From: an uncultured Paraburkholderia sp.
GTDB taxonomy: Bacteria > Pseudomonadota > Gammaproteobacteria > Burkholderiales > Burkholderiaceae
Assembly (NCBI GenBank): GCA_940746715.1
Contig: CALNWN010000005.1
Span: 273,348 to 337,347, forward strand
DNA: 64,000 nt
Direction: 5' to 3'
A model generated the notes under the pieces. The model was not told where the DNA came from. It made no database searches and saw only the letters and a list, made by a program, of their open reading frames with translations. The translations under genes and the position numbers were made by a program. Of the stretch, positions 19,935 to 28,335 are shown in pieces (positions within the stretch are counted from its first letter, which is position 1; the number at the start of each line of letters is the position of its first letter).

Positions 19935-21042
19935 TGCGCTGGCGGCGCGTCGTCTTGCGCGCCGCTCGCGGGCGCGTGCACTGACCAGTGCCGCGCTTGT
20001 CGGCGTTTTCTGTTTTTGTGCCGGACTGCCCGGCGTCGCATATGCCGCCGGGGCCGCGGCCAATACTCCCACCGTATCCACCGAGGCAAACGCCAAAGGC
20101 GCGCACCCGACCGTTCCCGTGCCGCAGACGCCAGCACCGCCACGCGCCGCGCTGCCTGGCTTCAACCCGCCGCCCGGCACGACCGCGAGCGGTCCCATGC
20201 GACTACAACCGGCGCACATGCCGTTCTATGTCGCGACGCGCGGCACCACCACGCTCTACGTGCTCGGCACGCTGCACGTCGGCGATCCCGCCGATTACCC
20301 GGCGGCTCAGCCGTTTCGTCCTCCGATCTTGGGCGCCCTGGCGGCTTCGCCGACATTGGCGCTGGAACTCTCGCCGGACGAGCTGCTGGTTTCGCAAGAC
20401 GACGTCTCGAAGTACGGCGTATGCCGCCGCGACTGCCTGCTTGGCTTGCTGCCCGACCCGCTGTGGCGCAAGCTCGCGTTCCGTCTGCGCGGCAACCCAG
20501 CCGCGCTGGATGAAATCAAGAAGACGCGGCCGTGGCTCGCCTCGCTGCTGGTGGAAACCTACGATTCGCTCAGCGCCGGTTTGCAGACCGAATACGGCAC
20601 CGAGGCGCAATTGCAGAACGTTTATTTGCGCACGCGCGGCAAGATTGTCGGGCTGGAGACGCTGCCGCAGCAGATGCGGGCGTTCACCGGCCTCTCGCTC
20701 GCGCAGCAACGCGAGATGCTCGCGCAGGATCTGGTGCAGACGCCCGCGCAAAATGTCGAGGACGTGCGCACCTTGCATCGTCTATGGCGAGTTGGCGATG
20801 CCGACGCAATCGCCGCATGGGAAGCCGCGAAAACAGAGAAACTCGCGCGTGACAAGCGCGTGTCGGATTCAATTGACGACAGAATTGTCTACGCGTGCAA
20901 CCGGCGCTTCGTTTCGCGGATGCTGCTGATCGCCGCGCCCAACAAGCCGGTGTTCGTGGCAATCGGCGCGTTGCATCTGGGCGGACGCAAAGGTGTGCTG
21001 CAGTTGCTGCGGCAGCATGGGTTTGTGGTGGAGGCGGGGTGA
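19927..21042 (+). CDS. TraB/GumN family protein
   Basis: A 371-residue member of the TraB/GumN (Tiki-like) family, thought to be metal-dependent peptidases. A hydrophobic N-terminal segment (about residues 17-38) suggests export or a membrane anchor, followed by a Pro/Ala-rich linker. Family motifs are LYVLGTLHVGDP, LALELSPDE and, near the C-terminus, FVAIGALHLGG. The ATG at 19927 overlaps the end of dppF by eight bases, so translational coupling to the dpp operon is likely. The substrate is unknown. Confidence 0.8.
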   Translation: MPDALAARRLARRSRARALTSAALVGVFCFCAGLPGVAYAAGAAANTPTVSTEANAKGAHPTVPVPQTPAPPRAALPGFNPPPGTTASGPMRLQPAHMPFYVATRGTTTLYVLGTLHVGDPADYPAAQPFRPPILGALAASPTLALELSPDELLVSQDDVSKYGVCRRDCLLGLLPDPLWRKLAFRLRGNPAALDEIKKTRPWLASLLVETYDSLSAGLQTEYGTEAQLQNVYLRTRGKIVGLETLPQQMRAFTGLSLAQQREMLAQDLVQTPAQNVEDVRTLHRLWRVGDADAIAAWEAAKTEKLARDKRVSDSIDDRIVYACNRRFVSRMLLIAAPNKPVFVAIGALHLGGRKGVLQLLRQHGFVVEAG

Positions 21043-21077
21043 GTGCGGGTGTGAAATGCCCGGGGTGAAATGCCGAC

Positions 21078-21443
21078 TCACGGCGCGGGGTCGATCGCGC
21101 TGACTACTCGCGCAACGATCTCGTCGGCAGTTTGCCTGTCGAGCGTCTCTACGTAGCGAGCAGAACCGTGCTCTACGCGCGCATTGATGTCAAAAGTGCG
21201 AACCTGATTGCATACCGCTATGCCGGTCGTATCGTGTCCGGAAATGTGGACGGCAAGGCCGGCGTAACGGATGAAGTTGCCACCTGTGGTGATAGGCACT
21301 GTCATGCAAACGCCGAGCGCATTGATTTCAGCGGGCGTGATCACGACGAAGCGGTGCCGGTCCTTCATCTCCTTGCCTGCTATGGGGTTCGGGTCGATCC
21401 AGTAGACGTCGCCGCGCCGTGGCGTATTCCGCTTGGCCATCAT
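21078..21443 (-). CDS. mazF: MazF/ChpB-type endoribonuclease toxin
   Basis: A 121-residue PemK/MazF toxin, an mRNA interferase that cuts single-stranded RNA. The family core is clear: RRGDVYWIDPNPIAGKEM near the N-terminus, RFVVITPAEINA, MTVPITTGG and the C-terminal VCNQVRTFDI. The start overlaps the antitoxin stop by four bases (ATGA), the usual coupled arrangement. The gene is open and full length, so the module is probably active. Confidence 0.88.
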   Translation of the reverse strand: MMAKRNTPRRGDVYWIDPNPIAGKEMKDRHRFVVITPAEINALGVCMTVPITTGGNFIRYAGLAVHISGHDTTGIAVCNQVRTFDINARVEHGSARYVETLDRQTADEIVARVVSAIDPAP

Positions 21444-21706
21444 GTCAGCTCGCTTCCCATAGGGCCGCCGTCTCGTGCCCAGGTGGTCTCTGCGGTCAAC
21501 TCCGCAATACTTTCAGAGCCTTCGAGCAATTCGGCAAGAGTGTAGCGTTTTGTCGCCGACGACGCGGGCCGGGCGATCAATTGTCCATCCTGGACCTCTA
21601 ACGACATTTGATCTCCGGCGTCTACGTGCAGCAACTTGAGAAGCGCTGGCGGGATCGTCATGACGAGTGCGCCGCCTTGCCTGCGAATTTTCGATGTAAC
21701 GGCCAT
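21440..21706 (-). CDS. mazE: MazE/ChpS-type antitoxin
   Basis: An 88-residue antitoxin with an N-terminal AbrB/SpoVT-like DNA-binding fold (KIRRQGGALVMTIPPALLKL, then GDQMSLEVQDGQLI) and an acidic C-terminal tail that would thread into MazF. The ATG at 21706 gives the family N-terminus; the frame continues open upstream only by accident into the neighbouring broken TPR gene. An inverted repeat about 32 bases upstream is a candidate autoregulatory site. Confidence 0.85.
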   Translation of the reverse strand: MAVTSKIRRQGGALVMTIPPALLKLLHVDAGDQMSLEVQDGQLIARPASSATKRYTLAELLEGSESIAELTAETTWARDGGPMGSELT

Positions 21707-21737
21707 GGTCTCTTCTCCGCTCGCTGCCGAGCCGTGA

Positions 21738-21759
21738 ATGTGCAACAAATGTAGCACAT
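21738..21759 (-). promoter_or_regulatory. Inverted repeat at the mazEF promoter
   Basis: ATGTGC and GCACAT arms (21738-21743 and 21754-21759) are separated by 10 bases. A TACATT on the minus strand (21753-21748) inside the repeat could be the -10 box. The position fits an operator bound by the MazE or MazEF complex; this is inferred from position and symmetry only. Confidence 0.4.
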
Positions 21760-21816
21760 TACTGCGACGCGACAGCCGGCCGTGCGGTACGTCAAACGCA
21801 TTGAAGCGCGGTGTTT

Positions 21817-22982
21817 TCATTCCTGCTCCTCCGTTTGGAGAGCGCCCACCACCTCCCCCACCACGACCGCCCATTCCCCCAACACCTGCTGTCTGAAAAG
21901 CCGCATTCCCGGATACCACGGCGAGTCGCTGCGCGCTTGCAGCCAGCACCAGTCGGAATTGGCCGGCAGCAGCCACACCGGCTTGCCGAGCGCGCCCGCG
22001 AGATGCGCGACGGCGGTGTCGACGGCAATTACCAGGTCGAGGTTCATGATGAGCGCCGCGGTGTCCTCGAAGTCGCCCAGTTCGCCGGTGAAATCGTGTG
22101 CGCGCAACGCCTGCGGCGCGCCGGCCAGCTGCGCGTGCGCCGGGCCTTTTTGCAGCGGATACCAGCTCACGTTCGCGATATCGGCAAGCGGGTGGAGATC
22201 GGTGAGCGCCATCGACCGGTAGCGGTCGTTGCCGAATGTCGGACTGCCCGCCACACCAGGCCGACTTTGCGGTTTGCGCCGCCGCTCGCCGCGAGTTGGC
22301 TCGCCACGCTTCGACCTTCGCGTCGTCCGCAAACAGATACGGCAGGTCAGCCGGAATCGTGGCCAGTTCGGTCCCGACGCAGGAGGGCACGCTCATCATC
22401 GGCACCCAGAAGTCGTATGGCGCGTCCGGCTTGCCGGCGAACGCGCGATGCACGCCCGGCACGCGTTGGATGAGCCGCAGCAAAGGCTCGCGCACGCACA
22501 CATCCACTAGCGCGCCGCGTTCGTGCAACACGCGCGCGTAGCGCAGAAACTGAAAGTGATCGCCGAAACCCTGTTCGCCGACGATCAGCAAGCGCCGCCC
22601 GTCGAGCGGCTCGCCGCGCCATTCGGCCACGCCCGCGACCGCCAGCGCGTCGTAGTCGCTCTTGCGCCAGCGCAGCGCAAACTCGGCCCATCCTTCTGTA
22701 TAGTCGCCGCGCTTGAGCAGCAGCCACGCGAGGTTCTGATGCGCGTCCGCGTAATCGGGGTCTTGCGACAGCGCCTCGCGATAGAACGTCTCTTCTTCGT
22801 CGAGGCGCCACTGCGCACCGAGCGAACCGCCGAGGCACACCAGGTTCGTCGGATTCGCCTTGAGCGCAACGGCGCGCCGGTAATGCGCCTCCGCCCCGGC
22901 ATAGTCGCCGCGCTTGCCGATCGCGCTGCCCAAGTTGACGTGCGCCTCGGCGTAATCCGGACGCAGCGCGCTTCGCCCGGGC
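21817..22982 (-). pseudogene. TPR-repeat protein with glycosyltransferase-like tail, broken
   Basis: Tetratricopeptide repeats are visible at the N-terminal side (PDYAEAHVNLGSAIGKRGDY, PDYADAHQNLAWLLLKRGDY). They are followed by GEQGFGDHFQFLRYA and, in another frame, TAVAHLAGALGKPVWLLP, typical of TPR proteins with a glycosyltransferase family 9/41-like C-terminus. One G appears to be missing in GTGTGGCGGGC near 22255, shifting the frame before AGSPTFGNDRYRSM. The N-terminus is also lost: the first repeat begins abruptly beside the stop codon of the 5-formyltetrahydrofolate cyclo-ligase gene, so a deletion probably removed the 5' part. Confidence 0.7.
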
Positions 22983-23582
22983 CTAACCGGCGGCTCGCGC
23001 ATGCAACCCCGTCTCCGTGACGATCATGTCGAGCGGAATGTCATGCGCTTCGCGCTCGAGCGCGGGCGTGCGGCATGCTTCATACGCGACACCTACCGTA
23101 ATCGGCCTTGTCGCACAGGGCCAGCCGGCGAGCGTGCGGTCGTAATAGCCGCCGCCGTAGCCTAGCCGGTAGCCATCGGCGTCGAAACCCACGCAGGGCA
23201 CGAGCAGCAGCTCGGGAATCACCGGGCGTTCCGTTGCCGGCTCGGCAATCTTGTGATGGCCGATCTTCATCGGCGCGTCGGGCGACCACGCGTGGAACTC
23301 GAGCGGCAAGCCGCGTTCCCTGATGATCGGCAGACTGGCTTCACGCGGCGAGCCGCCGGTCAGCCAGACGGAGACCGCTGCGCGCGCATCGAATTCGCCG
23401 GCGAGCGGCCAGTAGAACCCCACGCTTTTGACATCGTAATGCTTTAGCGCGTCGAGCACGCGGCGCCCGAGCGCGGCATTGTTCGTCGGCTCGGAAGCCG
23501 CTTGCAGCCTTGCTTCCAATAGCATTCGACGCAGCGCCTTTTTCGATTCGGCGGAAGGGTTGCATGCTATGCTTGGGTTCAA
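22983..23582 (-). CDS. fau: 5-formyltetrahydrofolate cyclo-ligase
   Basis: Converts 5-formyl-THF to 5,10-methenyl-THF with ATP, returning folate to the one-carbon pool. Visible: an N-terminal basic helix with KKALRRMLLEARL, and the ATP-binding signature RLGYGGGYYDRTLA. I place the start at TTG (23582), seven bases after CTGGAG, giving 199 residues, a normal length; no ATG lies in frame nearby. The start is only about 20 bases from the divergent lytic transglycosylase gene, so each promoter must lie inside the other gene. Confidence 0.85.
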   Translation of the reverse strand: MNPSIACNPSAESKKALRRMLLEARLQAASEPTNNAALGRRVLDALKHYDVKSVGFYWPLAGEFDARAAVSVWLTGGSPREASLPIIRERGLPLEFHAWSPDAPMKIGHHKIAEPATERPVIPELLLVPCVGFDADGYRLGYGGGYYDRTLAGWPCATRPITVGVAYEACRTPALEREAHDIPLDMIVTETGLHARAAG

Positions 23583-23602
23583 TTCGCGCTCCAGAAACAA
23601 CG

Positions 23603-25154
23603 ATGTCAAAAAGTCTTTTTCGAGTATATCGCGCGGCCGGTATGGCGCTTGCCGCAGCCGCTCTCGTCGCATGCAGCACCGCGTCAGCCGTCAAGCCACT
23701 TCCCATTTCGCAGCTCACCAACGACGACCAGATTTTCGTCCAGTTGCGCGAGGCCGCCCGCAATAACGACGCGGCGCGCGCGGCGCAGCTCGCGAGCATG
23801 ATTCCGGGCTATCCGGCGCCTTCGTATCTGGAGTATTTCCAGCTCAAGCCGCAGCTCTTCGATTCGGGCGGCCATGCGCGCGTCGACGCGCCGGTGCTCG
23901 CGTTCCTGCAGAAATACGACGTCAGGCCATTGCCGACCGCATGCGCAACGACTATCTGACGGTGCTCGGCACGCGCCACGACTGGCGCAACTTCGATCAG
24001 CAATATGCACGCTTTGTCCTGAACGACGACACGCAGGTGAAGTGCTACGCGCTCGAATCGCGTGCGTCGCGCGGCGAGAATGTCGCGGACGCGGCGCGCT
24101 GCTCGTCGATCCGAAATGGTACGGCGACGGCTGTGTCGACCTGATCACCATGCTCGGCGTCAGCAAGCAGTTCAGTACCGACGACATCTGGCAGCAAATC
24201 CGTCTCGCGTACGAACAGAACTACACGAATGTCGGCAGCAAGCTCGTCGACGCGCTCGGCGACCAGGCGCCCGATCCGGTGCTGTTCGGCCAGACCGCGA
24301 ATACGCCGCCGTTGCTGCTCGCGCGCGGCGTTGGTGCCGATCCGCAATCGCATCAGCTCGCGTTGCTTGCTATCACGCGCATGGCGCGCAACGATCCTGC
24401 CATGGCGGCGGCCACATTTGCGTCGGTCGCGCCCTCGCTGAATTCGCCGGAGCGCGCCATCGGCTGGGGCACGATTGCCTAGCAGGCCGCCGCGAAGCAG
24501 ATGCCGAGCGCGACCGACTGGTACCGCCTGTCGGCGAACGCGCCGCTCTCCAATCCCGCGTACGAATGGCGCACGCGCACGGCGCTTCTCGCCGGCGACT
24601 GGAATATGGTGCGCTGGTCGATCGAGCAGATGCCGGCGGCGCTGCGGTATCTGTCGCCGTTCCGCGACATCGTCGAGCGCGATGCGCAGTCGACCGGTCT
24701 GGACGTGGAATGGGCGTACGGGCTGATTCTCTAGGAATCGCGCTTTATCATCAACGCGCGTTCGGAAGTCGGCGCGGGCGGTTTGATGCAGTTGATGCCG
24801 GGCACGGCGCAGCTCGTCGCGAAAAAGATCGGCCTCGGCCCGATTTCGCGCGAGCAGATGAACGATATCAACACCAACATCCTGCTCGGCACGAACTATC
24901 TGTCGATGATCTACAATCAGTTCGATGGATCCGCCGTGCTGGCCACCGCGGGTTACAACGCCGGTCCGGGCCGTCCGCGCAACTGGCGGCAGTCGTTGCA
25001 GCATCCGGTTGAAGGCGCGATCTTCGCCGAGGCGATTCCGTTCCAGGAAACGCGCGACTACGTTAAGAATGTGTTGTCCAACACGGTCTACTACGCGGCA
25101 TTGTTCGAAGGCCCGCAATCGCTGAAGGCGCGTCTGGGTTACCTCGCACCGTAA
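23603..25154 (+). pseudogene. slt: Soluble lytic murein transglycosylase, broken
   Basis: Periplasmic muramidase of the Slt70 type. A lipoprotein-like signal (ALVAC) starts the frame. Lesions: frameshifts near 23925 and 24100, an in-frame TAG at 24480-24482, and a second in-frame TAG at 24732-24734 directly before the catalytic ESRF. The family normally reads R-Q-E-S-R-F there, so CAG to TAG is likely. Downstream sequence keeps GGLMQLMPGTA and TAGYNAGPGRPRNW, which shows how recent the decay is. Start by family N-terminus at 23603. Confidence 0.85.
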
Positions 25155-25234
25155 GCGCCGTGCCGCCGCTGCCTCGTGCGAGGCGGCGGCGCGCCTCGCC
25201 AGCCGTTGCCGCGGCTTCCACCAGGGAGTCGAAA

Positions 25235-26188
25235 ATGCGACATAAAGCCATTGCGATCGTCGGCGGTTCCGGGTTTATCGGAAGCCATCTCGTCAACGCC
25301 CTCGTTGAAATGGGCAAAGACGTGCGCATCGCCACGCGGCGGCGCTACAACGCGCGCCATCTCACGCTGCTGCCCATTGACGTGATCGAAACCGACGTTT
25401 TCGATCCGGTGCAGCTTGCGCGCTTTGTCGAAGGCACCGACTGCGTCATCAACCTGGTCGGCACGCTGCACGGCAAACGCCGCACGCCCTACGGTCCCGA
25501 GTTCGCGCGCGCGCATGTCGAACTGCCCACGCGAATCGCCGCGGCTTGCGAAGGCAAGGGCGTGCATCGGCTGATTCATTTGAGCGCGCTCGGCGCGGAC
25601 CCGAACGGCCCGAGCATGTACTCGCGCTCCAAGGGTGACGGCGAGAAAGCGGTGCACGCGGCGAATCTTGCATGGACGGTGTTCCGGCCGTCGGTGGTGT
25701 TCGGTCCCGAAGACCAGTTCCTCAACAAGTTCGCGTTTCTGCAGCGCATCTTTCCGGTGATTCCGCTGGCCATGCCGGACGCGAAGTTTCAGCCGGTTTA
25801 TGTCGGCGACGTGGCCAAGGCCATTGTGAATGTGCTCGATCTCGATGCCGCCAACGGCAAGACCTATGAACTCGGCGGCCCGAGCGTGTATACGCATGAA
25901 GAGCTCGTCGAATATTGCGGCGGCGTCATCGGCCGGCACGCGAGCATCATCCGTCTGCCCGACGCGCTCGCGCGCATGCAGGCGATGACCTTCGAAATGG
26001 CGCCCGGTGAACCGGTTATCACGCGCGACAATCTCGACTCCATGAAAGTCGACAACGTGCTGAGCCGCCCGCTTGCGCCCGAGCTGGGCATCGAGCCCGC
26101 CAGCATCGAAACCATTGCGCCCGTCTATCTGACCGGCGCGTCGTCACGTTCGCGTTTCGATGCGTTCCGCGCGAGCGCGGGGCGCTGA
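25235..26188 (+). CDS. NDUFA9-like NAD(P)-binding (atypical SDR) protein
   Basis: A 317-residue extended/atypical short-chain dehydrogenase of the complex I NDUFA9 subunit group. The Rossmann motif is IVGGSGFIGSHLV at the N-terminus. The YxxxK-like segment is MYSRSKGDGEKAV and the VFRPSVVFGPEDQFLNKFA stretch is characteristic. In mitochondria the homologue binds NADPH and stabilises complex I; in bacteria the role is less certain. A MidA/NDUFAF7-like methyltransferase lies 2 kb downstream on the other strand. Confidence 0.85.
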   Translation: MRHKAIAIVGGSGFIGSHLVNALVEMGKDVRIATRRRYNARHLTLLPIDVIETDVFDPVQLARFVEGTDCVINLVGTLHGKRRTPYGPEFARAHVELPTRIAAACEGKGVHRLIHLSALGADPNGPSMYSRSKGDGEKAVHAANLAWTVFRPSVVFGPEDQFLNKFAFLQRIFPVIPLAMPDAKFQPVYVGDVAKAIVNVLDLDAANGKTYELGGPSVYTHEELVEYCGGVIGRHASIIRLPDALARMQAMTFEMAPGEPVITRDNLDSMKVDNVLSRPLAPELGIEPASIETIAPVYLTGASSRSRFDAFRASAGR

Positions 26189-26225
26189 TCTCTTTTCACT
26201 TTTTCCACTCTTCATACGAACCGGC

Positions 26226-26877
26226 ATGAAGCTGCTTATTGGTGACAAGAACTATTCATCGTGGTCGATGCGGCCGTGGCTGCTGCTGAAGCACTTCGGC
26301 ATTGCGTTCGACGAAGTGCTGATTCATCTGAACCAGCCGGGCACGAATGCCGCGGTCCTCGCGCACGCGCCGAACGGGCCAGGCAAAATTCCCTGTCTGA
26401 TCGACGATGCGGGCGAGGCGATCTGGGACTCGCTCGCCATTGCCGAGACGCTCGCCGAGCGTTTCCCCCAGCACGCGCTATGGCCGCGCGACGCGGCGGC
26501 GCGCGCGTGCCCGCAGCGTCAGCGCCGAGATGCACTCAGGCTTCGGCGAATTGCGCTCGAACAAGTGGATGAACATTCGCGCGTCGTTTCCCGGCAAGAA
26601 TGCGAAGCCGGGCGTGCTGGCCGACATCGCGCGTATCGAGGCGATCTGGCGCGACTGCCTCGGCACCTACGGCGGGCCTTTCCTGTTCGGCGAATTCAGT
26701 ATTGCGGACGCCATGTATGCGCCGGTGGCCATGCGCTTTAACACGTGGCAGCCGGCGTTGTCGGAGACGTCGCAGGCTTATGTTCGTCGGCTGATGCAAG
26801 AACCGGCGGTCAAAGCCTGGATCGACGACGCGTTGAGCGACACCTACGCCGTGCCGTATCTCGACGAATGCCCATGA
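26226..26877 (+). pseudogene. Glutathione S-transferase, frameshifted
   Basis: Thioredoxin-fold N-terminal domain is intact (KLLIGDKNYSSWSMRPWLLL; GPGKIPCLIDDAGEAIWDS). A one-base (or minus-two) indel in the GC repeat near 26508 moves the helical C-terminal domain (MHSGFGELRSNKWMN ... GEFSIADAMYAPVAMRF) into another frame. The total span is 3n+1 bases, which fits a single frameshift. The C-terminal frame ends in a four-base overlap with cca, so translational coupling to cca is also disturbed. Confidence 0.8.
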
Positions 26878-28106
26878 ATATCTATGCAGTAGGCGGCGCG
26901 ATTCGCGACGAACTGCTCGGCGTGCCGGTGCAGGACCGCGATTACGTGGTGGTCGGCGCGACGCCCGAGCAGATGGTCGCGCAGGGTTATCGTCCGGTGG
27001 GCAAAGACTTTCCGGTGTTCCTGCATCCCGAGACGCATGAGGAATACGCGCTCGCGCGCACCGAGCGGAAGACGGCCGCCGGCTATCACGGCTTCCAGTT
27101 TTTCTATGCGCCGGACGTGACGCTCGAGGAAGACCTCGCGCGCCGCGACCTGACCATCAACGCGATGGCGCGCGAAGTGCGCCCCGACGGCGAATTGACG
27201 GGGCCGGTCGTCGATCCGTTCAGCGGCCAGCGCGACTTGCACGCCAAAGTCTTCCGTCATGTCAGCGACGCGTTCCTGGAAGATCCCGTGCGCATTTTGC
27301 GGATCGCGCGTTTCGCTGCGCGCTTCGCGGACTTCACCGTCGCGCCCGAGACACTCGCGCTGATGCGCAAGATGGTCGCCGAGGGCGAAGTGGACGCGCT
27401 CGTCGCCGAACGCGTGTGGCAGGAGGTGTCACGCGGGCTGATGGAAAAAAAGCCGTCGCGCATGTTCGAGGTTTTGCGCGAGTGCGGCGCGTTGGCGCGG
27501 ATTCTGCCGGAGATCGACGCGCTCTTCGGCGTTCCGCAGCGCGCGGACTATCACCCGGAGGTGGATACGGGCGTGCACGTGATGATGGTGCTCGACCACG
27601 CCGCACAGCAGGGCTACGCGCTGCCGGTGCGGTTCGCCGCGCTGACGCACGACCTCGGCAAGGCCACCACGCCACCAGACATCCTGCCGCGCCACCTCGG
27701 CCACGAAGGACGCAGCGTCGATCTGCTCAAGCCTCTGTGCGAGCGCCTGCGCGTGCCGAACCAATGCCGCGACCTCGCGCTGCTGGTCGCGCGCGAGCAC
27801 GGCAACATTCATCGCGTGATGGAAATGGGCGCGGCTGCGCTCGTGCGGCTGCTGGAGCGCGGCGATGCGATTCGCAAGCCTTCGCGTTTCGCCGAAGCCT
27901 TGCAGGCGTGCGAGGCGGACGCGCGGGGGCGGCTCGGTTTCGAGGCGCGCGAATATCCGCAGGCGGAGCGTCTGAGAGTCGCGCTCGTCGCCGCGCGCGG
28001 CGTGGATGCGGGCGCTGTCGCGAAGCGGTTCGCCGATGCGCCGGCCGGGATTAAGGACGCCGTACACGAGGAGCGCGTGCGCGCGGTGGCGGCGGCGCTG
28101 GAGTGA
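26874..28106 (+). CDS. cca: CCA tRNA nucleotidyltransferase with HD domain
   Basis: Adds or repairs the 3'-CCA end of tRNAs. Full length, 410 residues. Visible: nucleotide-binding VGGAIRDELLG, the metal-binding DRD in VQDRDYVVVG, RRDLTINAMA, the EDPVRILRIARFAARF segment, and a C-terminal HD phosphohydrolase domain (LTHDLGK). Such HD-bearing enzymes can also show phosphodiesterase and phosphatase activity. The ATG overlaps the stop of the GST frame. Confidence 0.95.
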   Translation: MNIYAVGGAIRDELLGVPVQDRDYVVVGATPEQMVAQGYRPVGKDFPVFLHPETHEEYALARTERKTAAGYHGFQFFYAPDVTLEEDLARRDLTINAMAREVRPDGELTGPVVDPFSGQRDLHAKVFRHVSDAFLEDPVRILRIARFAARFADFTVAPETLALMRKMVAEGEVDALVAERVWQEVSRGLMEKKPSRMFEVLRECGALARILPEIDALFGVPQRADYHPEVDTGVHVMMVLDHAAQQGYALPVRFAALTHDLGKATTPPDILPRHLGHEGRSVDLLKPLCERLRVPNQCRDLALLVAREHGNIHRVMEMGAAALVRLLERGDAIRKPSRFAEALQACEADARGRLGFEAREYPQAERLRVALVAARGVDAGAVAKRFADAPAGIKDAVHEERVRAVAAALE

Positions 28107-28136
28107 GCGGCGGGGGCGGCTTGCTCCCGCCGGCTT

Positions 28137-28319
28137 CTACAGAAGTCTGGCGATGAGCGACAGCAGCAGTGTCGACATGAACGGGAAATGATATTCGCGC
28201 CCGAACAGACGCAGCGTCACGTCGCCCGGCATGCGCCCGATGCCCAGCTTGCGCAGCCACGGCCAGCAGGCCGACAGCACGGCCAGGGCGACAAAGGTGG
28301 TCAGCAGCCAGCGGATCAT
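28137..28319 (-). CDS. DUF2905 small membrane protein
   Basis: A 60-residue protein with two hydrophobic segments flanking a polar loop (LGIGRMPGDVTLR, then YHFPFMSTLLLSLIARLL), matching the DUF2905 family of unknown function. It starts 17 bases after the stop of the MidA-like methyltransferase gene, so co-transcription with it is likely. Confidence 0.8.
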   Translation of the reverse strand: MIRWLLTTFVALAVLSACWPWLRKLGIGRMPGDVTLRLFGREYHFPFMSTLLLSLIARLL

Positions 28320-28335
28320 CGCGAGTATCCCGGCA

